Shown: in pieces, positions 36,657 through 44,968 of the stretch
How positions within the stretch are numbered: the first letter of the stretch is position 1
Layout of the letters: every line of letters begins with the position of its first letter
Source of the DNA: Streptococcus ratti FA-1 = DSM 20564
GTDB taxonomy: Bacteria; Bacillota; Bacilli; Lactobacillales; Streptococcaceae
Direction of reading: 5' to 3'
DNA: 64,000 bases
Assembly (NCBI RefSeq): GCF_000286075.1
Contig: NZ_AJTZ01000002.1
Location: 62,001-126,000 of the forward strand
Translations under genes and position numbers: made by a program
Notes under the pieces: generated by a model
Told to the model about the DNA's origin: nothing
Database searches by the model: none
The model's input: only the letters and a program-made list of their open reading frames with translations

Positions 36657-37679
36657 ATGTTAACCACTATGATCATTGCAGGAATTGCGTCTTTTATCTT
36701 GACCGTTCTTGCTATGCCCTCTTTCATCCGCTTTTATCAGCTGAAAAAAATTAATGGTCAGCAGATGCATGAGGATGTGAAACAGCATTTGGCCAAAGCA
36801 GGCACTCCGACTATGGGAGGAACTGTCTTTCTGGCAGTTGCTGTTTTGGTAACTTTCATATTTGCCTTTCTTGTTAATCTTGTGACTGGACCGGCCTTTG
36901 GTGCAACTTTAGCCATTTTGTTCATTATTTTAATTTATGGAACTGTTGGCTTTCTTGATGATTTTTTAAAGATTTTTAAGAAAATTAATGAAGGTTTGAC
37001 AGCAGGACAAAAGATGGCTCTGCAGATTATCGGCGGTTTGGTTTTCTATTTTGTTCATGTGCGCCCGAGCGGAGCAGATTCTTTAAATGTCTTTGGTTTT
37101 CCTTTGCATCTGGGTATTTTTTACATTGCCTTTATTTTGTTTTGGATTGTCGGCTTTTCTAATGCTGTCAATCTGACAGATGGCATTGACGGTTTGGCTT
37201 CTATTTCAGTTGTTATCAGTCTGGCAACTTATGGGATTATTGCCTATCAGCAAAGGCAGTTTGACATTCTTCTCATTATTGTTGTCATGATTGGTGCCTT
37301 GCTTGGTTTCTTTATCTATAATCATAAACCTGCCAAGGTTTTCATGGGAGATGTTGGCAGCCTGGCTCTAGGAGCGATGCTGGCTGCTATTTCGATAGCT
37401 CTGCGGCAGGAATGGACCCTGCTTATTATTGGCATTGTCTATGTTCTTGAAACAGCCTCAGTTATGCTGCAGGTGACTTACTTTAAATATACAAAGAAAA
37501 AATACGGTGAAGGCCGCCGAATTTTCCGCATGACCCCTTTTCATCATCATTTGGAGTTGGGAGGACTGAGTCTGACCAAAGAAGGTGCGAAATGGAGCGA
37601 GTGGAAAGTTGATGCTTTTCTTTGGGGACTTGGTATATGCGGAAGCCTTTTGACGCTGGCTCTGCTGTACTGGCTGTAA
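36657..37679 (+). CDS. mraY: Phospho-N-acetylmuramoyl-pentapeptide transferase MraY
   Basis: MraY transfers phospho-MurNAc-pentapeptide to undecaprenyl phosphate, making lipid I. It is 340 aa with ten membrane helices. It carries the conserved [27 protein letters not shown] and [10 protein letters not shown] motifs that form the Mg/UDP site. It begins 1 nt after pbp2X. Confidence 0.96.
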   Translation: MLTTMIIAGIASFILTVLAMPSFIRFYQLKKINGQQMHEDVKQHLAKAGTPTMGGTVFLAVAVLVTFIFAFLVNLVTGPAFGATLAILFIILIYGTVGFLDDFLKIFKKINEGLTAGQKMALQIIGGLVFYFVHVRPSGADSLNVFGFPLHLGIFYIAFILFWIVGFSNAVNLTDGIDGLASISVVISLATYGIIAYQQRQFDILLIIVVMIGALLGFFIYNHKPAKVFMGDVGSLALGAMLAAISIALRQEWTLLIIGIVYVLETASVMLQVTYFKYTKKKYGEGRRIFRMTPFHHHLELGGLSLTKEGAKWSEWKVDAFLWGLGICGSLLTLALLYWL

Positions 37680-37689
37680 AAAGATAACT

Positions 37690-37712
37690 ATGCGGTGTTT
37701 GCCGCATTTTTT
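37690..37712 (+). terminator. Terminator after mraY
   Basis: ATGCGG pairs with CCGCAT around TGTTTG, followed by T6. Confidence 0.85.
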
Positions 37713-37914
37713 AATAGACGAGGCAGGTTAGCGGTCATGGAAAAAATTAGGCTTAAGCCAACGTGAGTTTTGCTGATTTTCGGTTCTTAAGACGCTTATT
37801 CGTTGGGATTAGGCAAGGAGTTTAATTCCAATGAAATACTTCTAAGCTATGTTTGAAATTTAAAGACAGTCCAGCCATTTTTCTACAAAGCTGCTTCTTT
37901 CCTGTCTTATTTTC

Positions 37915-37923
37915 TGCTATAAT
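37915..37923 (+). promoter_or_regulatory. Extended -10 promoter of the DEAD-box helicase gene
   Basis: TGC-TATAAT at 37915-37923 lies 54 nt before the ATG. The 200 bp upstream hold no recognisable gene. Confidence 0.55.
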
Positions 37924-37976
37924 AATTTAGAATGCTCTTTAGGATATACGGTTTATAAGAGCACTATGAGGTACCT

Positions 37977-39320
37977 ATGACATTTACAGATTTTGCATTT
38001 AAAGACTATATCAATCAGGCTCTTGCAGCTCTGCATTTTGAAGAGCCGACAGAGGTGCAAAAGCGCCTGATTCCTCTTGTCTTATCCGGACAGGATTTGG
38101 TTGGAGAATCAAAGACAGGCTCAGGAAAAACACATACTTTTTTGCTGCCTGTTTTTCAAACACTAGAGGAAGATCTCGAAACAGTACAGACTGTGATTAC
38201 AGCACCCAGCCGTGAATTGGCCAGACAGATTTATGAGGCTGCTAAGCAAATCGCTGCTTTTTCAGACAAGGAAATCCGCCTTGCTTACTATGTAGGCGGA
38301 ACAGATAAGCTGCGCCAGATTGAAAAATTAAAAGCCGGTCAGCCGCAAATTGTTATCGGCACGCCGGGGCGTATTTATGACCTCGTTCAATCGGGCTATC
38401 TTGATATTCACAAGGCACGCACATTTGTTGTTGACGAGGCGGATATGACGCTTGATATGGGCTTTTTGGACACAGTGGATAAGATTGCTGCTACCCTGCC
38501 CAAAGACGTTCAGATACTAGTCTTTTCGGCAACTATCCCGCAAAAACTGCAGCCTTTCTTAAAAAAATATCTGAGCAATCCCATCATGGAAAAAATTCAA
38601 AATCATACGGTTATTGCAGATACCATTAGTAATTGGCTAATCTCAACCAAGGGCCGCGATAAAAACAGCCAAATTTTGGAAATTGCTCAGCTGCTGAATC
38701 CATACTTGGCGATTATTTTTGTCAATACCAAGGAGCGGGCAGATGAACTGCATGCCTATCTGACGGCTAATGGTCTGAAAGCAGCCAAGATTCACGGGGG
38801 CATTCCGCCGCGTGAACGTAAGCGTGTGATGAATCAGGTGAAAAAGCTGCAGTTTGAATACATTGTGGCAACAGACCTTGCTGCGCGGGGAATTGATATT
38901 GAAGGAGTCAGTCATGTGATCAATGACTCTATTCCGCAGGATCTGTCCTTCTTTGTGCACCGTGTAGGACGTACCGGCCGCATGGGGCTTTCCGGGACAG
39001 CTATTACACTTTATCAGCCAAGTGATGATTCGGATATCAGAGAACTTGAAAAGATGGGTATTGCCTTTACACCGAAAATTGTAAAAAATGGTGACATTCA
39101 GGATACTTATGACCGTGACCGCCGCATCAACCGTGAGAAGACTTACCAAAAACTAGATACTGAAATGATTGGTTTGGTGAAGAAAAAAAAGAAAAAAATT
39201 AAGCCGGGCTATAAAAAGAAAATTCAGTGGAAGGTAGACGAAAAACGGCGCAAAGCCCGCCGTGTGGAAGCGCGTGCTAAGGGTCGTGCAGAGCGCAAGG
39301 CCAAAAGACAAAGCTTTTAA
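37977..39320 (+). CDS. DEAD-box ATP-dependent RNA helicase (CshB-like)
   Basis: This 447-aa helicase has the Q-motif region, Walker A SKTGSGKTH, PSRELARQI, GTPGRI, DEAD, the SAT motif (FSATIPQ) and the C-domain motif HRVGRTGRMG. A strongly basic tail of about 60 residues (KKKKKKIKPGYKKK) probably binds RNA. It resembles Bacillus CshB, used in ribosome assembly and cold adaptation. It has its own promoter and is not part of the mraY operon. Confidence 0.93.
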   Translation: MTFTDFAFKDYINQALAALHFEEPTEVQKRLIPLVLSGQDLVGESKTGSGKTHTFLLPVFQTLEEDLETVQTVITAPSRELARQIYEAAKQIAAFSDKEIRLAYYVGGTDKLRQIEKLKAGQPQIVIGTPGRIYDLVQSGYLDIHKARTFVVDEADMTLDMGFLDTVDKIAATLPKDVQILVFSATIPQKLQPFLKKYLSNPIMEKIQNHTVIADTISNWLISTKGRDKNSQILEIAQLLNPYLAIIFVNTKERADELHAYLTANGLKAAKIHGGIPPRERKRVMNQVKKLQFEYIVATDLAARGIDIEGVSHVINDSIPQDLSFFVHRVGRTGRMGLSGTAITLYQPSDDSDIRELEKMGIAFTPKIVKNGDIQDTYDRDRRINREKTYQKLDTEMIGLVKKKKKKIKPGYKKKIQWKVDEKRRKARRVEARAKGRAERKAKRQSF

Positions 39321-39334
39321 CAAGTAAAAATGGC

Positions 39335-39356
39335 TGTCAGTAATCTGACATTATTT
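39335..39356 (+). terminator. Weak terminator after the helicase gene
   Basis: TGTCAG-TAAT-CTGACA followed by TTATTT. The stem is short. Confidence 0.45.
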
Positions 39357-39431
39357 AAAGATAAAAAAAGAGCTTGGGCAAGACATCCATGATGGCTTCG
39401 CCCTCACCCACAGAATAATGAAAACGAATAT

Positions 39432-39469
39432 AAAGCCCTCACTAGGTGTATAATCTTAGTGAGGGCTTT
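39432..39469. repeat. 13-bp perfect inverted repeat before the IS110 remnant
   Basis: AAAGCCCTCACTA (39432-39444) pairs with TAGTGAGGGCTTT (39457-39469) without a T-run. It could be part of the left-end noncoding region of the IS110 element or an independent structure. From here to 39619 no gene is seen. Confidence 0.6.
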
Positions 39470-39619
39470 GTGGTTGACGACTTAATGATTCTAATAATCG
39501 AGGGCAAAACTGATCCACTCTACTGACGAGTACCCTAAAATATGCAATAAGCATGAGTATAAAAATACGATCAGAACTCGGTAGATAAGCTCTCATATTT
39601 TTAGAAGGAGGGAATTGTC

Positions 39620-40040
39620 ATGGATGTTCTCTATCACTCTTGTGCAGGTATTGATGTCCATCAAGCCAATATTGTTGTCTGTATCCTACACGGACCTCTC
39701 ATCTCAACTCGTCCAAAGCGTGAGATGGCTGCCTTTGAGACAACAACTAAAGGCCTATGTGCTTGCCACGATTTTCTCAGTCCATTTCATGTGAAAGCCC
39801 TTGGTATGGAAAGCACAGGTGTCTATTGGCGGCCTGTCTGGCATGCTCTATGTGATGATTTCAAGTTGATACTCGCTTAGCCAGCCCATATGAAGGCTAT
39901 ACCAAGTCAGAAAACGGATAAGAAAGATGCACATTGGATTGCTAAATGAACACGGATTGGTCTGCTTCCTCGAAGTTTCGTCCCCGATGAAACCATTCAA
40001 GAATTGAGGGAATTGACCAGACAGCGAAAGCATGGAGAAA
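39620..40040 (+). pseudogene. IS110-family transposase, N-terminal remnant with two stops
   Basis: The frame opens with MDVLYHSCAGIDVHQANIVVC, the RuvC-like DEDD domain of IS110 transposases. The catalytic-type residues appear as AGIDVHQ, GMESTGVYWRP and KTDKKDAHWIAK. A TAG stops it at 39878-39880 and a TGA in the same frame lies at 39947-39949. The homologous reading (IGLLPRSFVPDETIQELRELTRQRK) continues to about 40040 and then ends. The C-terminal serine-containing Tnp20 domain is absent, so the element is dead. Confidence 0.85.
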
Positions 40041-40160
40041 CTCTGTTAGCTTTAGCTAGCCTAGAGTTTCCCCTGCACAATTCATTAGGCACTTTAGTGC
40101 CGATGAGCCACTGTTGAATGGCAGTTTCGTTCGCGTTTTACGCTCTTTAGCTGACCGATT

Positions 40161-40277
40161 CAACTGTGCGGGGGTGGGAGTGAATCGGTCTGGGGAGAGA
40201 CCGTTTCAGGTCACCGCCTAGAAATTAGGGAGCGGTGAGAACCAAAATTTTCAATTTTTGGGTTGATCCCACTCCCT
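40161..40277 (+). repeat. Intergenic repeat element A, copy 1
   Basis: CAACTGTGCGGGGGTGGGA at 40161-40179 and an imperfect palindrome (AACCAAAATTTT...TTGGGTT) with ATCCCACTCCCT at 40240-40277 recur in inverted orientation at 44617-44678. This copy carries about 60 extra bases between the two blocks, including the hairpin GGTCTGGGGAGAGACC. It lies just after the IS110 remnant. Confidence 0.75.
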
Positions 40278-40384
40278 TAAACGTTGAATTTGACAAAGAG
40301 CAGTTCGATTGTTGAAAGAGAAGCAGACAGGTGCTAGATTAAGGTTTCCCTAGGTATTTTAATCTAGGACAATTGCCTTAACAG

Positions 40385-40414
40385 CAGTGATAGGGAAAAA
40401 TTATCACTGTGATA
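40385..40414. promoter_or_regulatory. Candidate operator upstream of the amino-acid ABC operon
   Basis: CAGTGATA (40385-40392) is mirrored by TATCACTG (40402-40409). The latter is part of the 13-bp palindrome TATCACTGTGATA (40402-40414). A related TATCGTGATA lies 40 bp downstream inside the promoter. These look like binding sites for a dimeric repressor; the protein is unknown. Confidence 0.5.
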
Positions 40415-40436
40415 GAAAAAAACTATTATACAGAGC

Positions 40437-40465
40437 TTGTTTATCGTGATAGACTGAGATATAGT
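40437..40465 (+). promoter_or_regulatory. Promoter of the amino-acid ABC transporter operon
   Basis: TTGTTT (40437-40442), a 17-nt spacer and TATAGT (40460-40465). The TATCGTGATA motif (40442-40451) lies in the spacer, which would allow steric repression. Confidence 0.65.
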
Positions 40466-40501
40466 GAACATAAGCTATAGACTTATTTTGGGGAGAAGAA
40501 T

Positions 40502-41317
40502 ATGAATATGAAAAAATTACTGGCAGCTTCTATTTTACTTGCTGTAACGGCGTTGGCTTTGGTGTCGCCGGTCAAGGCAGCTGCAAAGGAAACAGTGACA
40601 GTGGCTACAGATTCAGACACCACACCCTTTACCTATAAAAAAGATAAGCAATTTGATGGTTACGATATTGCCTTAGTGAAGGCTATTTTTAAGGGATCAA
40701 AGCAGTATAAGGTCAAGTTTAAAACCGTGGCTTTTTCCTCCATTTTAACAGGAATTGATGCCGGCCGTTATCAGATGTCGGCCAATAATTTTAATTACAG
40801 TGATGAAAGAGCAGAAAAATACCTCTTTTCAGATCCTGTCTCAAAATCTAACTATGCCATTGCCAGTAAGAAGGGCAAGTTTAAAACTTTAGACAGCCTG
40901 TCTGGTAAATCAGTAGAAGTCTATGCAGGTTCTAACTATGCTGCTATTCTTGAAAATTGGAACAAGCGTCATTCAGATAAGAAGGCTATTGACATTCATT
41001 ATGTAGCTAACAGTGTGACCTTGACTCAACGTCTCCAAAATGTCGAAGCAGGAAAGATTGATTTTCTGCTTTACGATGCTATTTCGCTAAAAACAGTTAT
41101 CAAGGATCAGGGCATGAAACTGAAGATTGCCAATGTCCAAGGAAAAGTTGGCGATGCAAAAGATGGTCTGGAATACCTTCTTTTTGCCAAAGATGAGACA
41201 GGAAAAAAACTTCAGAAGTTTGTTAATAAACGTATCAAGGTCCTTCAAAAAGACGGCACTTTGAAAAAACTAAGCCGAAAATATTTTGGCGGCGATTATG
41301 TTTCTTCGCTTGATTGA
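40502..41317 (+). CDS. Amino-acid ABC transporter substrate-binding protein
   Basis: This 271-aa family 3 periplasmic-type binding protein has TVATDSDTTPFTYKKDKQFDGYDI at the start of the mature part. Solute-binding proteins of Gram-positives are normally lipoproteins. Here the signal peptide (about residues 1-25, ending LALVSPVKAAAKE) has no lipobox cysteine and instead an A-X-A type site, so the protein may be released or held otherwise. It resembles polar amino-acid or cystine binders. It is followed, after a hairpin repeat, by its permease and ATPase. Confidence 0.9.
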   Translation: MNMKKLLAASILLAVTALALVSPVKAAAKETVTVATDSDTTPFTYKKDKQFDGYDIALVKAIFKGSKQYKVKFKTVAFSSILTGIDAGRYQMSANNFNYSDERAEKYLFSDPVSKSNYAIASKKGKFKTLDSLSGKSVEVYAGSNYAAILENWNKRHSDKKAIDIHYVANSVTLTQRLQNVEAGKIDFLLYDAISLKTVIKDQGMKLKIANVQGKVGDAKDGLEYLLFAKDETGKKLQKFVNKRIKVLQKDGTLKKLSRKYFGGDYVSSLD

Positions 41318-41323
41318 TCTAAC

Positions 41324-41484
41324 TGAACACGGGCTAAAAGCGTCGAGAAAAAGATAGCCTGCCTTATGCGCAAAAGCGCCTGGCGTTAGGCTCCTATTTT
41401 CTTCTCGCTTTCTTCACGCCCTTAGCGACACAGCGTCCGTTTCCTATTTTTATACGGATTTCTTCACGCCCTTTGTATCTTAAT
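41324..41484 (+). repeat. Intergenic hairpin repeat element B, copy 1
   Basis: This 160-bp block sits between the binding-protein and permease genes. It starts TGAACACGGGCTAAAAGCG and ends TTCTTCACGCCCTTTGTATC. It recurs at 44459-44570 (first part) and 44842-44950 (outer parts). The two ends can pair (GGGC...GAGAAAAAGATAG with CTATTTTCTTCTCG...GCCC), so the transcript can form a long imperfect hairpin. Confidence 0.8.
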
Positions 41485-41496
41485 TAAAGGAGAACT

Positions 41497-42300
41497 ATGT
41501 TTAATTTACTTTTAGCAGCAGGCTGGTATGACAAACTTGTCAGCAGCCTGCCCAATGGAAAGCTCTTTAGCTGGCGGGCGGTATTTGACGCTATTCCTTC
41601 TATTTTAGAAAAGCTGCCGACCACTTTGATTCTAACCTTAGGCGGGTCAGTCTTTGGCTTGTTTTTGGCTCTCTTGTTTGCTGTCGTTAAAATTAATCGG
41701 GTTAAAATTCTCTATCCGATTCAGGCCTTTTTTGTTTCTTTCCTGCGAGGGACTCCCATTTTGGTTCAGCTCATGTTAACCTATTATGGGATTCCTTTGC
41801 TGCTGAAGGCTCTCAATCAAAAGATAGGAACTGATTTTAATATTAACGCCATACCGGCCTCTGTTTTTGCAATTACGGCCTTTGCTTTTAATGAAGCAGC
41901 CTATACCAGTGAAACGATTCGTGCGGCTATTCAGTCGGTCAATTCTGGAGAAATTGAGGCTGCCAAGAGTCTAGGAATGACGACTGTTCAGGTTTATCGC
42001 CGAGTCATTATTCCTAATGCAGCTGTGGTAGCCACTCCAACTTTGATCAACACCTTAATTGGTTTGACCAAGGGAACCTCTCTTGCCTTTAATGCCGGCA
42101 TTGTCGAAATGTTTGCCCAGGCTCAGATTCTCGGCGGCAGCGATTATCGCTATTTTGAACGCTTCATTTCTGTAGCTATTATCTATTGGGGTATCAGCAT
42201 TCTGATTGAGCAGGCCGGACGTTTGATTGAACAAAAAATGGAGATTACTTCTCCTGATAATCTCGTTAAGGATCAAGCTGTGGAAGGGGGTGTGCGCTAG
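41497..42300 (+). CDS. Amino-acid ABC transporter permease
   Basis: This 267-aa HisM-type permease has about five helices. The EAA loop near residue 155 reads EIEAAKSLGMTTVQVYRRVIIPNAAVVATP. FFVSFLRGTPILVQLMLTYYGIP is typical of polar amino-acid uptake permeases. It overlaps the ATPase gene by 1 nt. The hairpin repeat upstream may set its level relative to the binding protein. Confidence 0.93.
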   Translation: MFNLLLAAGWYDKLVSSLPNGKLFSWRAVFDAIPSILEKLPTTLILTLGGSVFGLFLALLFAVVKINRVKILYPIQAFFVSFLRGTPILVQLMLTYYGIPLLLKALNQKIGTDFNINAIPASVFAITAFAFNEAAYTSETIRAAIQSVNSGEIEAAKSLGMTTVQVYRRVIIPNAAVVATPTLINTLIGLTKGTSLAFNAGIVEMFAQAQILGGSDYRYFERFISVAIIYWGISILIEQAGRLIEQKMEITSPDNLVKDQAVEGGVR

Positions 42301-43043
42301 TGATTCGTATTTCCAATTTAAGCAAGGAATTTTCCGGACAAAAGGTCTTGGATGGTCTAAATCTCGATATTGAAAAAGGTGAAGTTGTTGCTCTTGTTGG
42401 TGCTTCTGGTGCGGGGAAATCAACTTTTTTACGCAGCATGAATTATTTGGAACAGCCTGATTCCGGAACTATTGAGATTGATGATTTTAAGGTCAATTTT
42501 GACACCATCACTGAGGAAGACATTTTAACCTTGCGTCGTAAATTGGCCATGGTTTTCCAGCAATTTAACCTTTTTGAGCGTCGAACAGCGCTTGATAATG
42601 TCAAAGAAGGTCTTAAGATTGTTAAGAAATTGCCGGATGATGAAGCGACCAAGATTGCCAAAGAAGAATTAGCCAAGGTTGGGCTCTCTGACCGTGAAAA
42701 TCACTATCCGCGCCATCTTTCAGGAGGTCAGAAACAGCGTGTAGCTCTGGCACGGGCCCTTGCTATGAAACCTGATGTTCTTTTGCTTGATGAACCTACA
42801 TCTGCACTTGATCCCGAGCTTGTCGGCGAGGTTGAAAAATCAATTGCAGATGCAGCTAAGTCAGGTCAGACCATGGTTTTGGTCAGTCATGATATGAGTT
42901 TTGTCCGTCAGGTAGCCGATAAGGTTCTTTTCCTTGAGAAGGGGCATATTCTTGAACAGGGAAGCCCAGAACAGCTCTTTAATCATCCAAAAGAAGAACG
43001 GACAAAGGAATTTTTTGCCAGTTACAAAAAAACCTTTATTTGA
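42300..43043 (+). CDS. Amino-acid ABC transporter ATP-binding protein
   Basis: This 247-aa GlnQ-like ATPase has Walker A GASGAGKST, signature LSGGQKQRVALARAL, Walker B VLLLDEPTSALDPELV and H-loop VSHDMSFVRQVADKV. It starts at a GTG overlapping the permease stop by one base. It completes the three-gene importer. Confidence 0.94.
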   Translation: MIRISNLSKEFSGQKVLDGLNLDIEKGEVVALVGASGAGKSTFLRSMNYLEQPDSGTIEIDDFKVNFDTITEEDILTLRRKLAMVFQQFNLFERRTALDNVKEGLKIVKKLPDDEATKIAKEELAKVGLSDRENHYPRHLSGGQKQRVALARALAMKPDVLLLDEPTSALDPELVGEVEKSIADAAKSGQTMVLVSHDMSFVRQVADKVLFLEKGHILEQGSPEQLFNHPKEERTKEFFASYKKTFI

Positions 43044-43052
43044 TATAATAAG

Positions 43053-43081
43053 AATACTCTGGATTTAGAGTATTTTTATTT
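43053..43081 (+). terminator. Terminator after the amino-acid ABC operon
   Basis: AATACTCT (43053-43060) pairs with AGAGTATT (43067-43074) and is followed by TTTATTT. An extended -10 (TGATATAAT at 43041-43049) lies just upstream, so the next gene probably has its own promoter starting inside this hairpin. Confidence 0.8.
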
Positions 43082-43092
43082 AGGGTGGTAAT

Positions 43093-43317
43093 ATGTTAGC
43101 AGAGATTTTTAATTTATATGTACAAGGCCTGCTTTTGTCTGCTTTAACAGTTGTTTTAGCCAGTGCCGGCTGGATTCTTTACCGTGCTGTTCGCAAAAAA
43201 GACAAGACTTCCAAAGAGCGTCTGACAATTCTCTATGAGGCCTTGCTGATGGACTTAGTAACGATTCCCATCTTGTCTTTTGCCTTCATGGCTGTCATTT
43301 TGATGATCAAAGCATAA
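43093..43317 (+). CDS. DUF4059 family small membrane protein
   Basis: This 74-aa protein has two hydrophobic helices (GLLLSALTVVLASAGWILYRAV and LVTIPILSFAFMAVILMIK) joined by a basic loop. The streptococcal DUF4059 family is commonly found between the amino-acid ABC genes and trxB. Function unknown. agggtgg precedes the ATG. Confidence 0.78.
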   Translation: MLAEIFNLYVQGLLLSALTVVLASAGWILYRAVRKKDKTSKERLTILYEALLMDLVTIPILSFAFMAVILMIKA

Positions 43318-43385
43318 AATTGGTAAATTCTTTAAAATTGATTTAGAATGAAAGAACGAAAAAAGACAAAAAAGGAATATAAGAT

Positions 43386-44300
43386 ATGTACGATACAATT
43401 ATTATTGGCTCTGGTCCTGCAGGTATGACAGCAGCTCTCTATGCTGCCAGAAGCAATCTTAAGGTTGCTGTCTTAGAGCAGGGGGCACCGGGCGGTCAAA
43501 TGAATAATACTTCTGATATTGAAAATTATCCTGGTTATGAATTGATTTCAGGACCTGACTTATCAATGAAAATGTATGAACCGCTTGAAAAGTTTGGTGT
43601 TGAGAATCTTTATGGTATTGTGACAGCTGTTGAGGATCATGGGGATTTTAAAAAGGTTCTTACTGATGACAATAGCTATGAAACAAGAACCGTTATCATT
43701 GCTACCGGTGCTAAGCACCGTCCTCTTGAAGTAGAAGGAGAGGAAACTTACAACAGCCGCGGTGTTTCTTACTGCGCGGTCTGTGATGGTGCTTTTTTCC
43801 GCGGTCAGGACTTGCTGGTTGTTGGCGGCGGGGACTCGGCCGTTGAAGAAGCTCTCTTCTTAACCAGATTTGCCAATAAGGTGACCATTGTCCACCGCCG
43901 TGATGAGCTGCGAGCCCAAAAGGTATTGCAAGAGCGTGCATTTGCCAATGACAAGGTCGAATTTATTTGGGATTCTGTTGTTAAGGAAATCAAAGGCAAT
44001 GATGTCAAGGTTACCAGCGTTGATATTGAAAATGTCAAGACAGGTCAAGTAAGCAATCATAAATTTGGCGGAGTCTTTATCTATGTAGGACTTGATCCGG
44101 TTTCCAGCATGGTGGAGGGGTTGCCTATCACCGATGAAGCCGGCTGGATTCCAACAGATGACCATATGAATACCAAGGTCTCAGGCATTTTTGCTATCGG
44201 CGATGTCCGTCAAAAAGACCTGCGTCAGATTACGACAGCTGTCGGAGACGGTGCGGTAGCAGCTCAGGAAGCTTATCAGTATATTGTCAATAACTATTAA
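43386..44300 (+). CDS. trxB: Thioredoxin reductase
   Basis: TrxB reduces thioredoxin with NADPH. It is 304 aa with the FAD motif GSGPAGMTAALYAAR, the redox-active CAVCD (disulfide CxxC), the NADPH motif GGGDSAVEEA and the C-terminal FAD motif FAIGDVRQKDLRQI. It is the standard low-molecular-weight bacterial enzyme. Confidence 0.96.
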   Translation: MYDTIIIGSGPAGMTAALYAARSNLKVAVLEQGAPGGQMNNTSDIENYPGYELISGPDLSMKMYEPLEKFGVENLYGIVTAVEDHGDFKKVLTDDNSYETRTVIIATGAKHRPLEVEGEETYNSRGVSYCAVCDGAFFRGQDLLVVGGGDSAVEEALFLTRFANKVTIVHRRDELRAQKVLQERAFANDKVEFIWDSVVKEIKGNDVKVTSVDIENVKTGQVSNHKFGGVFIYVGLDPVSSMVEGLPITDEAGWIPTDDHMNTKVSGIFAIGDVRQKDLRQITTAVGDGAVAAQEAYQYIVNNY

Positions 44301-44431
44301 GAAAGAAAAAAATGAAACGGGATTTTGAACTGCGTTTTAAAATAGGATTCTCTAGTATCCAATTTTAAGATTGCGGTTCTTTTTGTTTGTTATTCTCTCT
44401 TACTAATTGTCTAATCGGCTTAGAGTTTTTG

Positions 44432-44440
44432 TGATATAAT
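44432..44440 (+). promoter_or_regulatory. Extended -10 promoter upstream of the pncB leader
   Basis: TGA-TATAAT (44432-44440). If this drives pncB, the untranslated leader would be about 520 nt. Confidence 0.5.
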
Positions 44441-44458
44441 AGTAGCAATAAATCTAAT

Positions 44459-44570
44459 TGAACATGGGCTAAAAGCGTCGAGAAAAAGATAGCCTGCCTT
44501 ATGCGCAAAAGCGCCTGGCGTTAGTCTCCTATTTTCTTCTCGCTTTCTTCACGCCCTTTGCGACACTTCG
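44459..44570 (+). repeat. Intergenic hairpin repeat element B, copy 2
   Basis: This copy is near-identical to the first 110 bp of the copy at 41324 (TGAACATGGGCTAAAAGCG start), including the GCGCAAAAGCGC inner hairpin. Confidence 0.85.
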
Positions 44571-44603
44571 TTTGGTTAGTCGATCTTACTAACCAAACGA
44601 AGT
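44565..44603. repeat. Perfect 16-bp inverted repeat in the pncB leader
   Basis: ACTTCGTTTGGTTAGT pairs exactly with ACTAACCAAACGAAGT around the 7-nt loop CGATCTT. No T-run follows. Confidence 0.85.
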
Positions 44604-44616
44604 TAGCGGGAGAGGT

Positions 44617-44678
44617 AGGGAGTGGGATCAACCCAAAAATTGAAAATTTTGGTTCGTCTTCCCACCCCCGCACAGTTG
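44617..44678 (-). repeat. Intergenic repeat element A, copy 2 (inverted)
   Basis: Reverse complement of the two blocks of the copy at 40161-40277, without the 60-bp insertion between them. Confidence 0.78.
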
Positions 44679-44841
44679 GCTAGATTTTCTGCTTTGGCCT
44701 TGTGGCAAAAGGAAAGCCAGCCAACCACTGCGTCAAGAGCTTATTCCAAAATAGGAATATTGGACGAGTTTTTGCGCCCAGCCTCGTTTGTTATCAAGTG
44801 AGAAGCACTTAGATAACAATCCTCTGCCGTATCTTGATAAT

Positions 44842-44950
44842 TGAACATGGGCTAAAATCCTAGTAAAAAAGATAAAGGTCCTTGTGTCTTAGCGACACGG
44901 CGTACCTTTCCTATTTTTATACGGATTTCTTCACGCCCTTTGTATCTTAA
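44842..44950 (+). repeat. Intergenic hairpin repeat element B, copy 3
   Basis: It shares TGAACATGGGCTAAAA at the left and TTCCTATTTTTATACGG...CACGCCCTTTGTATCTTAA at the right with the copy at 41324. The middle is different. It ends directly before the pncB ribosome site, as copy 1 does before the permease gene. Confidence 0.8.
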
Positions 44951-44968
44951 TAAAAAAGGAGAGTATGT

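Noticed and set aside
39848..40033. 61-codon minus-strand frame
   Set aside because: It lies opposite the decayed IS110 transposase and has no own signals.
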